A stretch of 64,000 bases of DNA from positions 27,803,298 through 27,867,297 of the forward strand of contig NC_088880.1 in the NCBI RefSeq assembly GCF_032884065.1, read 5' to 3'. Made by a program: the position numbers and the translations under genes. Of this stretch, positions 1 through 12,992 are shown in pieces; the first letter of the stretch is position 1; each line of letters begins with the position of its first letter. Source of the stretch: Artemia franciscana (lineage: Eukaryota > Arthropoda > Branchiopoda > Anostraca > Artemiidae). The notes under the pieces were generated by a model. That model saw nothing but the letters and a program-made list of their open reading frames with translations. It searched no databases and was not told the origin of the DNA.

Positions 1-1498
1 AGAAGATTGATGACAATCACCTTATCCTTAGCTTTAATTTGTCCTGTGAGCTATCTGTCAAAACACATTTGGCTCAGCCGAAGTGGCATATGAAGTTGAA
101 CTGGGATCGTGCTAATGTCCCCCTATATTTTGCTAGGCTAACTGGTTTACTGTTGACCATAAAAGTGCCATATCACCTGCTGCAAACTTCGGTTTCCTCG
201 CCTTCAAGTAGAGTTGACCTAAATTGCTATTATGATCAAATTGTCTATTACCTTGAATCACCTTCCAAAGCTGCAGTCTCTGTGGATAAAGTTCAGATCT
301 GTGGATAAAGTTCAGATTGGCACTAGGAAGCCTAATTGGAACGATGATCCTGAAGTAAAACGTGCTAAGCAATAAGTCAAATTTTGGCTACGTATGTGGA
401 TATAATGTGACTGACCATCGTCCGGAGCTGTGTTCTCTGTAAAACAAAAGTGTAAACTTGAATATAAGGCCGGTTTGAAGAGAACACGCTTGAATGCAGG
501 GAAACAGGCTCTATTTTCCTTTGCATCTTCAGGTGTTAATCCTTCTGTACTATGTTTATTGTCTTCTTGGTATTCAAGTCTAAAATTCCAGTTACCTGGA
601 ATGGCCAAGTATCTGACCCGATAAAAATTAATAAGGGAGTTCAACAAGGTGCCGTGTTGTCTTCTAGTATATTTAATTGTGTACTTGCATCTTTCCTGCG
701 TCCCCTAAAAAGTTCTGTTTTTTACGGTAGCATTGGGTTTGTCTTCTGTTGCATCGCCGGACGCGTTCTTCTTGTTGCCCGGACTCGCCTTAGATTGCTT
801 TCCAATTTTACTGAATTAACCAATGAACTATGAAAGATTAGACTGTCAGATAATGCGTCTAAATGCGAGTTTATTTGTTTTAATAGCCCTTATGCGGTCG
901 CTCCATTTGTTACTGGGACTGCAGTTGTACCATGTTCTTCTTTAGTTAGCTGGCTTGGTCTATGTTTCGGCCCAAAATTTTCCACTACCTGTTCATCCCT
1001 AGTGAATCAAATTGTGAAAAAACTACGCGTCGCTTACGGAAAAATATCCCCAAGCAAAAGCCGTTACAACCGCAACGGTTTGTGCATGGTTTAAAACGCT
1101 TTTTGTGCCCCTATGCTTTTGTTTTTGTCAGGCATGGCTCATATGCTTCGTAATAAAGATCGCCATACCCTACGTGCGGCTTATTCAGATATTGCAAATT
1201 CCTTCTCTGACTTCCGAGATGGCACCGAAACAGAAAAATAATTGCTCGCTTTGGTTTAATAGATGAGCCTTCTCAGATTCGGTCTTCCAGTAATGATTTA
1301 TGAAAAAAGACTATCAAGTTTACCCATGTTTACGACCCTCTGCAGCCTCTTAACCATATTGATACTGGTTAATTAGTCCGTGTTGTCTTTTCTCAGTATA
1401 AATTTTTTTCGCTGTTTATTGTTTTCGTTTTTGTTAATTATAATACTCCGTACTTTGCATTTTTTATACTTTTACGGGTAATAAAGTTCATTCATTAA
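1..1498 (+). mobile_element. CR1-like LINE, degenerate 3' part
   Basis: Broken frames of a non-LTR retrotransposon that starts before the window. Around 330-420 a translation of the type KPxWNDDPEVxRAK is the linker between endonuclease and RT. Around 640-700 the RT signature GVQQGAVLSSSIFNCVLASF is readable. At 840-1170 the sequence reads through the region after the RT palm (NASKCEFICFNSP, then NAFCAPMLLFLSGMAHML). The catalytic YxDD box expected near 750 is not preserved, and several stops and frameshifts interrupt the reading. The element ends at AATAAAGTTCATTCATT near 1482-1498, a polyadenylation-like tail. A second fragment of the same family lies at 23.2-24.0 kb on the minus strand. 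Family membership (CR1-like clade) is inferred from motif order. Confidence 0.7.
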
Positions 1499-2475
1499 TT
1501 CATATCCCCTTTCCCGTCGTAGAATGATGTCCTCGTCATTTAGACTAATCTCCCATTGTTATTATATATTTTTAAGTTTAAAAGAAAATTTGAGGTTTGA
1601 TATTGTTTATTAATGTTTTAAAATTCAGCCTTGTATTTCCTTCGCCGTGGAATGGTTATGGATCTATATCTACAGTACTAAACTTATTTGTGTTTATTAT
1701 TTCTATTCTTACAACTAGAACTATAACAATTAAAAGCTTATACTGTTACACCTTACAATAATATAATACACTTGAGCAAAACTATAGGTTTACACTTTGA
1801 AAACCAAGTTTCAACTGTATTTTTTTTTGGCTTAAAGTCCAACTTTTTTTTATGAAAAGTAATTTTATTTCAACTTTAATTCACTCTTAACAACAAATAA
1901 TACAAGCATAATTCAACAACTATAATGCAACAAGTTTGCCATGTCACAACTATAATTCAGTAGATTTAATTGCTTTTTTATTAAAAGTGATTTTAAATCA
2001 ACGATATATAGGTTTACACTGTAAAAACCTAGTTTCAATTGTTTTTTTAATTTTTATTTACTTTTTGTTTTTTTTTATTAAAATTAATCACAGGGGAATC
2101 TCCCTAATGTGAATTTAATAGGGTCATCGAAGGATCCATCCCCATCCCTGGTTTGCGGAGAAGGAAATTCACCCATTGAAATTCGTAAGTTCCTTTACTT
2201 TAGAGCGAAAGAGCAAAGTAGGAAAATATTGCTAGCTCCAGGTATCGCCAGAAGAACCTTCTGAGCAATCTTATGAGTTCAGTTTCCAGATCAATATTGA
2301 TGTAGTCTCATCTCTGGTGGTTTAGAAGCCAAAATTTTGGACTTGCTTCAATTCTTTGACTAAGTGTGCTAGTTGTCTTGTTTATTCAATTTACCGCTTA
2401 AATTTTGATTCGATATTAATTCCTATATGTTTTCCGCTGTATACGTTTTCTTCTTAGGTCTACTTAATCTTTGTC
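1499..2475. other. AT-rich spacer, no gene seen
   Basis: Roughly 1 kb of AT-rich sequence with many homopolymer T runs and no reading frame with protein-like composition. 1780-1830 and 2010-2060 share a short similar stretch (taggtttacact...aaacc.agtttcaa), which suggests a decayed local duplication. I see no other structure. Confidence 0.5.
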
Positions 2476-4095
2476 TTCGTTTTAGAATGAGATTAAAGGT
2501 GATTGTAAAATAATCATAGTTGGCGACTGGGATTATTGAGGCGTTCTTGCCTTCGTTTATAGTTAAGGAGTTGGAAATATCAGATGGTGGTTTTTCGGGC
2601 ATTCCTGGGTGGTTGATAAATCATGACAATACAAGTTACTCGTTCCTTCATTTTTGACAATAATAGGTGTTTGGTCGGTGACGTAGTATGCCAGTTCCTG
2701 TAATAAAAACTGCTTAGCAGAATCACATTCTTAATAAATAAAATAACACTTAAAAGGGGTAAAATCATCATAAAAATTGTAAATAATATATAATCAGTAA
2801 TTTTTTTAGCATTAATACTTTACCACTAATTACAGTATTGTGGTGGTGAATGCAAGAACACTCTTTATGAAATAGCTACCTACTTGGTAAATGTTAGAGA
2901 TATTACTTTACATATAACGTTTTCTGCCAAACTTATATATTACTGATGTATGATTGTGCCGAAAAGAAACACAATTTATTGTGTCATAGCCTCTCAACTT
3001 ATACATAACCAATATTTATGTATTTTAATGACTGAATATTGGCATACATAAGAGACGACCTCTTAACTCTCTTGTATTGCTATATCCTCCCAATTTTTAT
3101 GGCTTAGATATAGTCGGGAGCAGTAAGGTTTAGTTGACGCATTTCTTGTGAGTCATTTGTCTCATATTTGGGTTTCGTTCTTTGCAGTTTTAGAAGCTTT
3201 TCATAGTTCAATGTTAGCAGTGCTCATGTTGCTAGTGAAATGAGAAATACCAGAAATATAGTAATTGTAATATTGTACTAGGAATTTGGTGAAAATAACC
3301 CACACTGACTTTCCACATATTTTAATCTTTGGTCCTCATTAGTGAACAGTAGTATTTGTAAGTCAAATGCCTTCTTTATCTTCGTCTATTGCATTTTACC
3401 TTTAATTTTCTCAATGTCAGGCCAGATGGAGGATTTTGATTACTCATTGTTTATATTTGCGATTGTGAATGATAGATTTATTCTTTGAAAGTTAATTGCT
3501 GTTGGGCTTATGATATTTGTGCTTTTTGTGATTAAAGCTGTTTTTACAGTTGTCTCTTTGGTTACAAGTCGGCAACCTTGTTTAATAGTGACCGTGCCAA
3601 CGTCTTGTAAGAGTAGTTCAGTTTGATAACTGGGGTCGATTTTATCTGTATTATTGTAACAGCATAAGGTTCCTGCTGTCTTTTTGGGTACAGTAAATAA
3701 CCATAGATCATCCCGTAGATTGATAAATGTTTCTCTTTTCGTGCTTCCTATCAGAGCTTCACATGAGTTAGTAATATCTTGTTACTGTGATTATCTTAGA
3801 AAAAGATCCAAACATACATGATCCTATTTTCACGTTGTAGATGGGTAATGTTAGTTGGCAAACTAATTTTTTGAATGAAACGCATTTTTTTAATTCCTGT
3901 ACGTTTGCTAGCTGACATTTTCTTCTGTCCTGATCAATGAGCATGTAGTCTACTTCTGGTAGGATGCTCATGAAGGATTTAGTTTCTAAGTTTTAACGGT
4001 AAAGGTAGATATTTTATATAAATTGTATCTAGACTGTTTATTGATTAGTGGACTTGTTACTACTGCTAATAGTGGTTCATTTATTTTGGTGATAT
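2476..4095 (-). pseudogene. errantivirus-like env relic (arthropod LTR-retroelement envelope)
   Basis: Reading the minus strand from about 4090 downward gives successive pieces with the layout of the F-like envelope glycoprotein of insect errantiviruses. There is a P-L-hydrophobic-N-x-x-x-x-x-L-Y-K-I segment near 4020-4060. A cysteine-bearing segment follows at 3768-3971 (LPEVDYMLIDQDRRKC, later ending SCMFGSF). A further cysteine-rich segment at 3540-3720 contains GTLCCYN and then VTIKQGCRLVT. Stops and frame breaks separate the pieces, so it cannot encode a working protein. No gag, protease, RT or LTR was recognised next to it. The family is known to provide envelope proteins to gypsy-type elements of arthropods; assignment here is by motif spacing only. 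Confidence 0.5.
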
Positions 4096-4310
4096 ACACC
4101 TTCAGTTTGGTATAATATTAAAATAAGTTTGCTAAATTTGGTTCTACTGTCAAATGGAGGCCAAATGCTGTGGGTCTTCATTTTACCTAGAATATTTTTC
4201 AAGCTTTTGGGGTCTAATAAGTCGTACGATAGGGTTTCTCTCGCTAGTTCAAATAGTGCGAATTCGGACTTATTCGCACTTATTGCGAATTCGGTAGCCA
4301 GATTTAATAA

Positions 4311-6028
4311 TTACATCGTTACTATATCGACTGAAACCATCATTAGGCTTGAATCAGAAATCGCTGTATTTGCTTCGTTTTTTAAATACTTTATAGTGTT
4401 GACCGGTTTTGAATTTTTTTTTGGAAATCGTCTCAAATTCTTCTTTTTGATAACTGGATGTACTTGTTTGTATTTTTGTACATGTAGCTTGGTATTCATG
4501 GCCTTATTTAGTCAATCACATTTTCTCTTAGTATATTTAAATCTTCTTCAGTGGAAAAACTGAACAGGTAAGACGCAAGTTCGCCGATGCTGGTAATTAG
4601 GCTTGTTGACCTTCGATATTTACTTCTGCCAAAAAGACTGGCGTCGCACTTTGTTTGAATTTTTGTGTTTCTGGATTAAACACTTTGAATAACGCTTCCA
4701 ACTTTTGCCTGTATAATAATGGGAAGGTTTGGTGAGTAGATCTTTTTAATGCATTTTCATTAGTTAATTCTTGGAGAACTTCGAAATCGTTTCTTTCTGG
4801 TTCATCAGCCATTGCTAGTCTTGCCCAAATTATTTTACCGTCGATTGTCCAACTCTCTCTTCCAAATCTGTCCTTCGGATAGTTTTGTCTCCATCCATGC
4901 ATTTTGTTTTACCATAAGGGCTACCATATCAACGATAGAAACTTTCGGACTGAGTTGTATTCTTCCTATGGTTTTTGAGGGTGTCTATACCAATCTTGAG
5001 GATCTTGCTGGTTGTCTTATTGTTAGTAGGAATTTGTTGCATTCTTCATTGAATCTTAGTATATCAGGGATGATTTCTGTAGTAGTTTCTGAAATTGAGG
5101 TATTCAATTCCATTGGTTGTGGGTCAGTATGTGGTATTTTTATAGGGTTGATGTCTTTCAAATTTAATGAGGTGGTATATTTAGTTTTGGATGGGATCTT
5201 TTCTTCGTTTGGAGTATGAAAATCCCCGGTGGTAGACGTGGTTGAATATTTCTTCAAGATACATTTTGAAGGTTCTGACGCTTTGCTTGTTGTTGTCTCT
5301 ATATTATTGTTGTTCGTAACATTGAAGTTTGGGGAGATTCTGTTATTTTCTCTATTTTTGTTGTTGCGTTTACTTTCGTATAAAAGTATTGGCATTTAAA
5401 TTTGTTTATCGGTTTACTAGCATTATTAGTTGAATTTGTCATTATTTCTATAACTTAGGCCCCTTTTATTATTTCTGGTATTTTATTTCTCTGTGTTTCT
5501 TGTGCCTCATTTGTTGGTTTTTAATCAAAGATACTAGATAATATCTGCTTGCGCCACATTACCTTTGAGAAATTCCATACGTTTGGTATTTCATTCAAAA
5601 GTGCGTAATTTCTATCATATAATATCTTTTCCATTGAGGGGGGTTTAGTTGATTTCTTTGTGTCTTCATTTTTTATGATTTATTGAGGAGCTATGGTTTT
5701 GATTTACTGATCTCTTTTGTCTGTCCTTTTCTGTGGCTTTTGTCAATCCTATGGATTTGTCAATTTCAGACATTTTCTTATCAAAATCATCTATTAATTG
5801 TTTTTATTTCAGTTTGGGAATGGTAGGAAACGGGATATCCGTTATCTTCGGCCTATCCTTACTTGATTGCAATCCCTTGTCTGATCTTGGAAATTGGAGA
5901 ATGGATTCCTTTTTGTCGCTATTTGTTTTCACCAGTTTTATTGCTTGTTGGAATAATTTTTTGAATGGTTTAGGGTCTAGTTTCATGAATATTTTCCATG
6001 TATTGTGACCGGACCGGTTAGAAGCCAA
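4311..6028 (-). pseudogene. cluster of broken minus-strand frames upstream of the env relic
   Basis: Four minus-strand frames (5804-6028, 4985-5395, 4597-4902, 4311-4499) have ordinary amino-acid composition rather than the low complexity of the surroundings. The 4985-5395 frame is rich in Asn, Thr and Ser; 4597-4902 contains WTIDGKIIWARLAMADEPER. They lie in line with the env relic at 2.5-4.1 kb, so they may be the upstream part of the same element. I recognise no gag, protease or polymerase motif in them. They could equally be a different decayed insertion. Function unknown. Confidence 0.35.
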
Positions 6029-7080
6029 TTTTCATACTTAATATTACTCTATGTTTTACTTCATGTTTGCCCTGCGCATTTTTATGAATAAAAATGCTCA
6101 TCAAAATCGTTATGATATTCATTTGGCTATCCAAAATTAACATTAATTAGTTATGTTTCTCTTGATGTTACTATTTTTGGAATGTTTGTATTTTTAGATA
6201 TATTATTTGGAATATGGTCTATTTTAATATTTATTCTGAGAAACGCTTTATTTATGAGTCGTAATTATTGAAAATTTAACACTTTAGTCATAGTGTTCAC
6301 CATAACATTTGATTGATTTTTTTTATTACTGATCTTAGCCCTGCTATTCCTAGAGATGAGCAGTTATTATTAAAGGAATATAAAGTTTTCATTTGTACAA
6401 ATAAGAATGATAGACCGTGCCACAATGCTAGTTGATCTCTTTATTTTTAGAGCTGTGGCCGTGTGACCTTTGTGACTACAGAGGTACACTCATTATCAGT
6501 TAAGAAAAAAATAAGTTACCCGCAATATCGGTTCAAATTTTATTGTTGAGGTCTGGTACAGATTTACCTCAGGTACTATTAGTGCTACACTACTCGTGAA
6601 CTTAAAAAAAATTATGGAAATAAAAAATTATTACAAAATCAGTTGGATTAATATTTTTGGTGTCTGGAGCGAGTTGAACTTTAGTACCGCTAGAGCTATA
6701 ATACTTATTAGTACTCTTTTTGATAGTTTTTATCATGTAAGTAACATTATAGGTAATAATTGGTTTGTTATTGAATGCCTCATTGTATATAACAATTATG
6801 GATCAATATGTGATATCTATGTGAAGCAATGTGTTAGCATTTGGTTAGGATTTTCCACAAGAGTACAAAACATTGAAGTATGTCTATTAGTAGAACTTTA
6901 ATGGCAATTTTGAAATACTATTAATTAAAATATATTTAATTCATGTAAAGTTTAAAAAAATCTGTTTAACTGGAATATTTTGGGTTGGTTTCCAATCTTG
7001 TTTTCTTTATACATAGTAGAATATGGAAAAATGAATTTAATACTATTTGGGTTGAGTGACAATTTAACTCAATCCAAATT
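6029..7080. other. AT-rich spacer, no gene seen
   Basis: AT-rich sequence without a convincing frame. The 101-codon plus-strand frame at 6596-6901 is rich in Ile, Asn and Ser, as expected by chance at this base composition, and shows no motif. Confidence 0.45.
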
Positions 7081-8998
7081 TTCTTGGAAAATGTTATATC
7101 AAAAAAGGTGAGCGCAAGTGATTTTTGTTTTATTCGACAGACAGCAAGAAATTACTTTAATCACGACTTTCACCTTTCCAGAGAAAGATTACTTAAACAA
7201 TTTTCAAAATTATTTGAAAATAAAGCCGTAATACCTTAGTCAACTCTTGGACCAGGGTGTAGTTAATTTTTCATCAAGGACCTTAACATTACATGAAAAG
7301 TCCGTATTAGAAAAAGGTCCCAAATTTGCTTCAAAACTAATAAAGTCCCAGTAGAAGAAATTATCTCTTCAATAGAAACATCTTTACACAGAAACCCCAT
7401 CCTAATCGAAGATGTTACCCTAGTAAGAGGTTCTACAGTGAAAACCTTGTCAAAGTTTGCTTTAAAACCAGAAATTCCTAACAATTCTATCAAAAAACAA
7501 AGATTATTTGTAACTTAAGAAGAAACGAATCTATTATTATTGCAAAAGGAGACAAGGGTAACACTTTAGTGGTAACGGATAACAAGGACTACTATTCAAA
7601 ATTAAACGTTTTACTGAAAGATGAAAAAACATACAAAAAGCTTTCTTTTGACCCGACAGCCTCGTGCACAAAGAAGCTTAAGACTGAGTCAAAGAGTTTG
7701 AAGGAAGAAGGGAAGATTACACCTCGACTTTACTACGAATGCTTACCAAGAAGTTCTTTGTCTCCTAAATTAAATGGACTTCCAAAGATACATAAGCCAA
7801 ACCTGCCATTACGACCGATTGTTGCAAGAACAAAGTCACCAATAAGTGCTCTTAGCAAGTGGTTAGTGTCATTATTTCAACCACTCATGTCGAAAACAAT
7901 TTCTTACATAAAGAATTGGTCAGAACTTGTGAAAAACTAAAAGTAGTGGAAATTTCTTCAAATTCTATAATCTCAAGTTTCGACATAGTATCAATTTTTA
8001 CGAATATTGATGTGAATCCACAGAAATAATCCTTGAAGGATATTAAGAAATTTGGACTCAATTAGCGGTAAAACAGTTTTGGAAGTCGATGTAATTATGA
8101 ATTTAGTTAGGTTGTGCAATACGTTCTCTTTTTTTTCCCCCTTTAAGTCCTTTATTAGAATATTGTTTTGTAGAAATTGTTTTTTTCCCCTTTAAGTCCT
8201 TTATTAGAAAATTATTTTGTAGAAAATATTGAAACAATAGCGTTGGATTCATATCTTTTTAAACTCAAATTTTGGGGGAGTTATATGGATGACATGATTT
8301 CAGTAAGGAATAATGGGGAGGAAGAATTAAAAGGTTTTTTAAAACATTTAATTTTTTGGGAGGTGATAGGAGGGATGTTTGTTATTTTAAGAAATGAAAA
8401 TATTCTGGATTTTAAAATTTACCGAAAACCTACTAACAATAATAGATTTTTCTCGTCCTTCTTATGTCACGCTCGCCAAGTAAACATTGGTTTAATCATA
8501 TCCTTAACTGACCATATTTTTAGAATTTGCTCTCCAAAATTTATTGAGGAGGAATAATTGTTGTGAAAAGAAATTTTAATAAGTAACCATTACCCAGGCT
8601 GGTTAATTGACCAGACTTTTTCGGAAAGAAGGGAAAATTTTGTAGAATTTTCTAACGATATCCTGGAAATAACAGAAAGAAAAAGATAAAGGTAGCTTAA
8701 GAGGTAGTAATACTTTGGCTAGTTTTTTAAGTTCTGGAAAGGATCAAACTCGAGTAGAGCAACAAAATGGGGCTTATGAAACCCCATGTATTTGTGGAAG
8801 CTCTTATGTGGGACGCCCTAACCAGAAATTAAAAAAAAAGATTACTACAACATTGTAATTCTATTTCATCGTCCTTAAAGCAAAATTCCAAACCTGAAGA
8901 TTTCATATCGGCTCTATCGGAACATATTTATAATTATCCAAATCATTTTATTTTGTTTGAAAATTTTTCTTTGATTTCTAGGGTCAATTACTATAACT
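7081..8998 (+). mobile_element. Penelope-like retroelement (RT plus GIY-YIG), degenerate
   Basis: Penelope-like elements carry a telomerase-related RT followed by a GIY-YIG endonuclease. 7569-7940 gives the fingers/palm start: a DNKDYYSKLNVLL segment, then LNGLPKIHKPNLPLRPIVA, the hallmark LPKIHKP-LRPIV motif. 8177-8557 gives palm 2 with GSYMDDMIS (YxDD box) and then ILDFKIYRKPTNN. Around 8770-8990 the translation CGSSYVGRPNQKL followed by ALSEHIYNYPNH is what remains of the GIY-YIG nuclease; GSSYVGR fits its second (YIG) half. Frameshifts lie near 7940-8170 and 8560-8760. An imperfect direct repeat of about 45 bp sits at 8120-8220 (ttttttcccc...ctttattag). Inactive. Confidence 0.8.
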
Positions 8999-9670
8999 GA
9001 TACCCTGAACCTTTTTAGTCTTAAAATGATAAATTAGTATTCTATTATTAATACCTTCCCAGCCTAAACAAAACTTAGCCGGTTCCTTATTCATGATGAG
9101 CCCTACTCACTGTCTATGTACCCCATCCTTCCAGCCTAAACAAATTCTATATCGCCTAATTTTATGCTTCCTACCCCTGGGAAATGAGTTTCTCAAACTC
9201 CTAACATGTCCAGTTCAAATCATTTGAAATTTGTCTGTCAAAATGTCGATACAATAGTCATTTTTTAACATCGTAAAATTCTGAGTTCTAATTTTCATGT
9301 TTTTGAAACCATTGAAATTATTTTTGCCTCAGGAAAAGCCTATTACTTCCGACAATCACAAGTTTAAGACAGTCTCATCCTTTTATCTCCGACTCATTAT
9401 ATCTTCATGCCTACCAATACTATGGTACTACAGGGAGGCATCCTATAGTAGATGAATTAGATAGGAGAGGAGCTTTCCGAGCCCAAAAACGCCTGTCAAA
9501 AAAGACCAGGCCCAGACAAATTGTCAATTTATCAGAATCAGGTGCCAATACTATGTCGTTTACTAGGCTATAATGTTATCGAGGGCCACCACTCCTCAAG
9601 TAACAATAGAGTTGACCGCAAGGTCCCCAGTCTTGCAGGTACCCCGAAAGGTTTTGCGAGTTCATGGTGC
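8990..9670 (-). mobile_element. RTE-like LINE 5' fragment, inverted
   Basis: On the minus strand this matches, base by base over long stretches, the 5' UTR and endonuclease start of the LINE at 26.2-29.0 kb (compare 8995-9320 with 28090-28390, and 9340-9650 with 28640-28880). It covers the leader and the first roughly 90 codons of the endonuclease, with small indels. Its 5' side points toward 9680, where the 3' end of the same family begins on the opposite strand. The pair therefore looks like one insertion with a 5' inversion. Confidence 0.8.
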
Positions 9671-9679
9671 TGAAATAGC

Positions 9680-10400
9680 TTTGAACCTTAATGGAAAGAA
9701 GACTTAAGTCACTAAGGCTAAGGTTAAGTGAAGATGTAAAGGTGATATTGGGTAACGAAAAGATTGATCAGGTGGGCAGCTTCACTAACCTTGGTAGTAT
9801 TATTAGTAAAGACGGTGGGAGCAGTGAAGATGTTAAAAACAGAATAACCGACGCTCAAGGTGTTTTTTTCATAGTTAAAAAGTTTGGAAGAATAGGAAGA
9901 TAAGTCTGCAAACCAAGATTAGAATATTAGAAGCTACAATGATGAGAATGATCAAATATGGCTCTGAACCATGGGTGCTCCAAAAAGCGGATGAAAATGT
10001 GCTAGATGTTTTCCACAGAAAATGCCTACGGATTGTTCTGGGTACCCGGCTGATTGACCGTATTTCAAAAAGTAGGCTGTACGAAGAATGTGGTTTAATA
10101 TCGCTTTCTAGGGCTATAATGAAAGAAAGGTTGAGATGGCTAGGGCACATTGTGCGGATGAAGGATGACAGATTACCGAAGATTGTCCTTTTCGGCCAAC
10201 TGTCTAGGGCTAAAAGGAAAGCAGATTGTCCTTACCTTGGGTAGGAGGACGTCATAAATAAAGATCCAAAGGAAATGGGAACTTTCTAGTAGGGTGTAAA
10301 AAGGGAGGCTTTGAATCAATTGGGATGGAGGAGGTGTGTGCGTAGCTGTGTTGTCCTCAGGCGGCTTGGTGCTGCGGTGAGTTGTTAGTAGTAGTAGTTT
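9680..10400 (+). mobile_element. RTE-like LINE 3' end
   Basis: Contains the end of the RT and the C-terminal domain. 9691-9903 reads VILGNEKIDQVGSF and later GSIISKDGGSSEDV, matching the LINE at 26.2 kb. 9939-10244 reads YGSEPWVLQKADENVLDVF, RKCLRIVLGTRLIDRIS and ERLRWLGHIVRMKDDRLPK. The frame then continues with stops to RRLGAAVSC near 10360. The copy ends in gttgttagtagtagtag at 10380-10398, a short GTA-type tail like those at the 3' ends of RTE elements. Several frameshifts make it inactive. It supplies the C-terminal part missing from the 26 kb copy. Confidence 0.85.
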
Positions 10401-12992
10401 ACTCTTAAAATCGCAATGCTCAAGGGATACTTTTCTTTTTTTTCGTCTTCTTCCATTATACCTTTCTGTTTTTCCTCTTCTATTTACTTTTCTGCTATTT
10501 TTACTCTGAAGATTGCAGTGCTCAAGGACCTTTCTTTTTTTCTTCTTCTATTTACCTCTTCTTTTTCTATTTCAGTGGTTGATCCAGGGGGTGCGGGGGG
10601 CTCGCACCCCCTGAAGACGTGGTGGATTTGTGGTTTGGACCGTTTGCTCTGGTTTGGGTTGGGACGAAAGTTATTTTTTTGTAAGTAGTTTTTAATGGTT
10701 GAGGTTTTAATAAATTTTTAATTATTAAGACTGTTCCTTTTTGCAAACAAGTTTGAACGGGGTTTTAGTCACTTTGTGCGATCTCTGTTGGATTTTACTA
10801 ATGTCGTATACCGCCAAAAAGTATTTAATTATATTTAGGTTTATCAAAGGAATCTGTCCGTATTACCTCAAAAGCCAACTGGGAGTCTAAAATCTTCATT
10901 TCGCAATAACAAGTAGAGGAAATTTATAATCCTAACTTCTTTATGCTGTCGAAATGGTATTTCAGGATTGTGTTGTCACAACGGGGCTGAAAAGCAAAAT
11001 ATCCACTTCTTTTTACTATCCAAAATTGGTTTTCCAGTCTTGCTATGACACTGAGGTGAAGAAATTTATATCGTTACTTTTTTTGGCTGTCTTTTTCGTT
11101 TTTTTGGGGGGTTTGCTTTTTTGCAATGCGGGGTGGTTTTTTTCAACAATGTTGTTTTTTAGGGGATTTGTATAATAGAAATTAAATGTATGAGAAGCTT
11201 AAAGATTATTGAGTTAAGTTTTTTTTTTGGTGAGGAAATGATAGCCACTTTACTGCTTATTTTCATCTAAATAAAGCTCTGAATTATATGACATATGACC
11301 TCCTCTATTCATCCTAAAAAATTAAAGTAAAGGCTAAACTCTTTAGAAATTTAATAAAAGTTCGAATATGTATATACTTAAAACTAAGTATATGAGTAGA
11401 AATACTCCTTCCAAGGTCGGAGTAATCATTCAAGAAAAATAAATTTTCGAAAAAATGTTTATAAAAAAAAAGGTAAATAACTGTTTTTTTTTTTTTTTAT
11501 CTAGCCGGTATAGATGGGTCTGTGAATTCTAATTTTGAATCAGACGAATGGCATCGATTTTTTTTTTCAAACATTTACTAATAAAATGTTAAAAAAATTC
11601 AAAACTCATAAAACTTGAGTTTAAAACGGAAATAGAATGCAACTACAATATTATTTTAGAATTTCTCACCTTCTCAATACCAACCAATCACAAAATATTG
11701 TTATGTTCTTTTATAGGGGTTGCAGAAGAGGAAATACTAACGAAGAGCTCTAAATTTACATGACTCTAGACTGACAGGACAAGCCATTATAAACATTCAC
11801 CTAAATATTGAGGTAGAGATCGACCGTGTAATAAATAGATGTGGCGGGAGTGGAAATTCCGAAATAGACCTTTTCTTATAAAAGTGTGAATTCTGTAATT
11901 TAAGCAAAAGACATCGAACTTTAAAATGTGGAAAGATACGCTAAGTTGTTATGAGAAGTAAAATCTTGATTAGTAAAGTTTTAAGATTTTGTCAAGTTGA
12001 CATTGTTTATTAAAATACTATTTAAAAAAAAAAAACAGTGATTAGTTAATGCTTTATTGCCTATACTTAAAACCCTCGTTTCAAATGTTTTTTATGCATT
12101 TCTATCTGTTACATTATAACAAGAAAAACACTCTGTTTTTCTTGTTACATTCCTAAGAGATCTAGTATTTAATGTTTAATATATCTTTTACGAATATACA
12201 AGTTGTATCTTTATCCTCACTTCCTACTTTTCATTAATACCATAGTTACTGAGCGATGCCACAAAGTTAGGAGACATGCTAAACGGTTTGACCTATAGAA
12301 ATTGTCACAAAGAATGCATGACCCCAAAAGATGGTTCATGATAATTTTTTTGACAATAAAAAATTAAGTCACTCGCTATAGTGGTCAGAAATGTAAAGGT
12401 ATAAAATTATGCAGAAAATATTAAATACCACTTTTTTTATAGATGTTGAACAGCTTTTTATTTCTTTATGGCGGAATTGTTTTTATAACTTACTATTTTT
12501 TGTATAAATATTTTTATACCGTTTCAATTTCAACAGATTTATTAGAACTTTAACCCTAACCAGGTTTTGAATTAAATTTACGACCATTTCTACTATCTAC
12601 TTATGACACATAGTTGTCGAGGTGGGGCAACACATAGTGGACAACACATAGTTGTCCAATACATAGTTGTCGATAGTGGACAACACATAGTTGTCCAATC
12701 AACCTATTATGTCAGTGTATCCAATCAACCTATTATGCGCCCCTCCCTCCAAAGAAAATCCTGGATCCACCCCTGTTCTATTATATTGGTCTATTTTTCT
12801 TCTTAAGTTTACTTTTCTGCTATTTTTACGTTCAAAATCGCAGTATTCAAGGGATACCTTTCTATTTTTCTTCTTCTATTTACTTCTTCTATCATACTTT
12901 TATATTTCCTTCTTCTATCTACTTGTTTTGTTATTTTTACTCTCAATATTGCAGTACCCAAGGAACGCCTTTCTATTTTTTCTTCTACTTTC
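10401..12992. other. intergenic, pyrimidine-rich and AT-rich decayed repeats
   Basis: No gene recognised. 10416-10570 and 12780-12990 share repeated pieces of the form cttctatttacttttctgctatttttactct...gcagt.ctcaagg, each internally repeated every 80-100 bases. Both abut a 'ggatccacccc' type junction (10572-10600 reversed relative to 12755-12775), so they probably come from one repeat family. 12605-12740 is a short tandem of cacatagttgtc and caatcaacctattatg. The rest is AT-rich with no visible structure. Confidence 0.5.
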
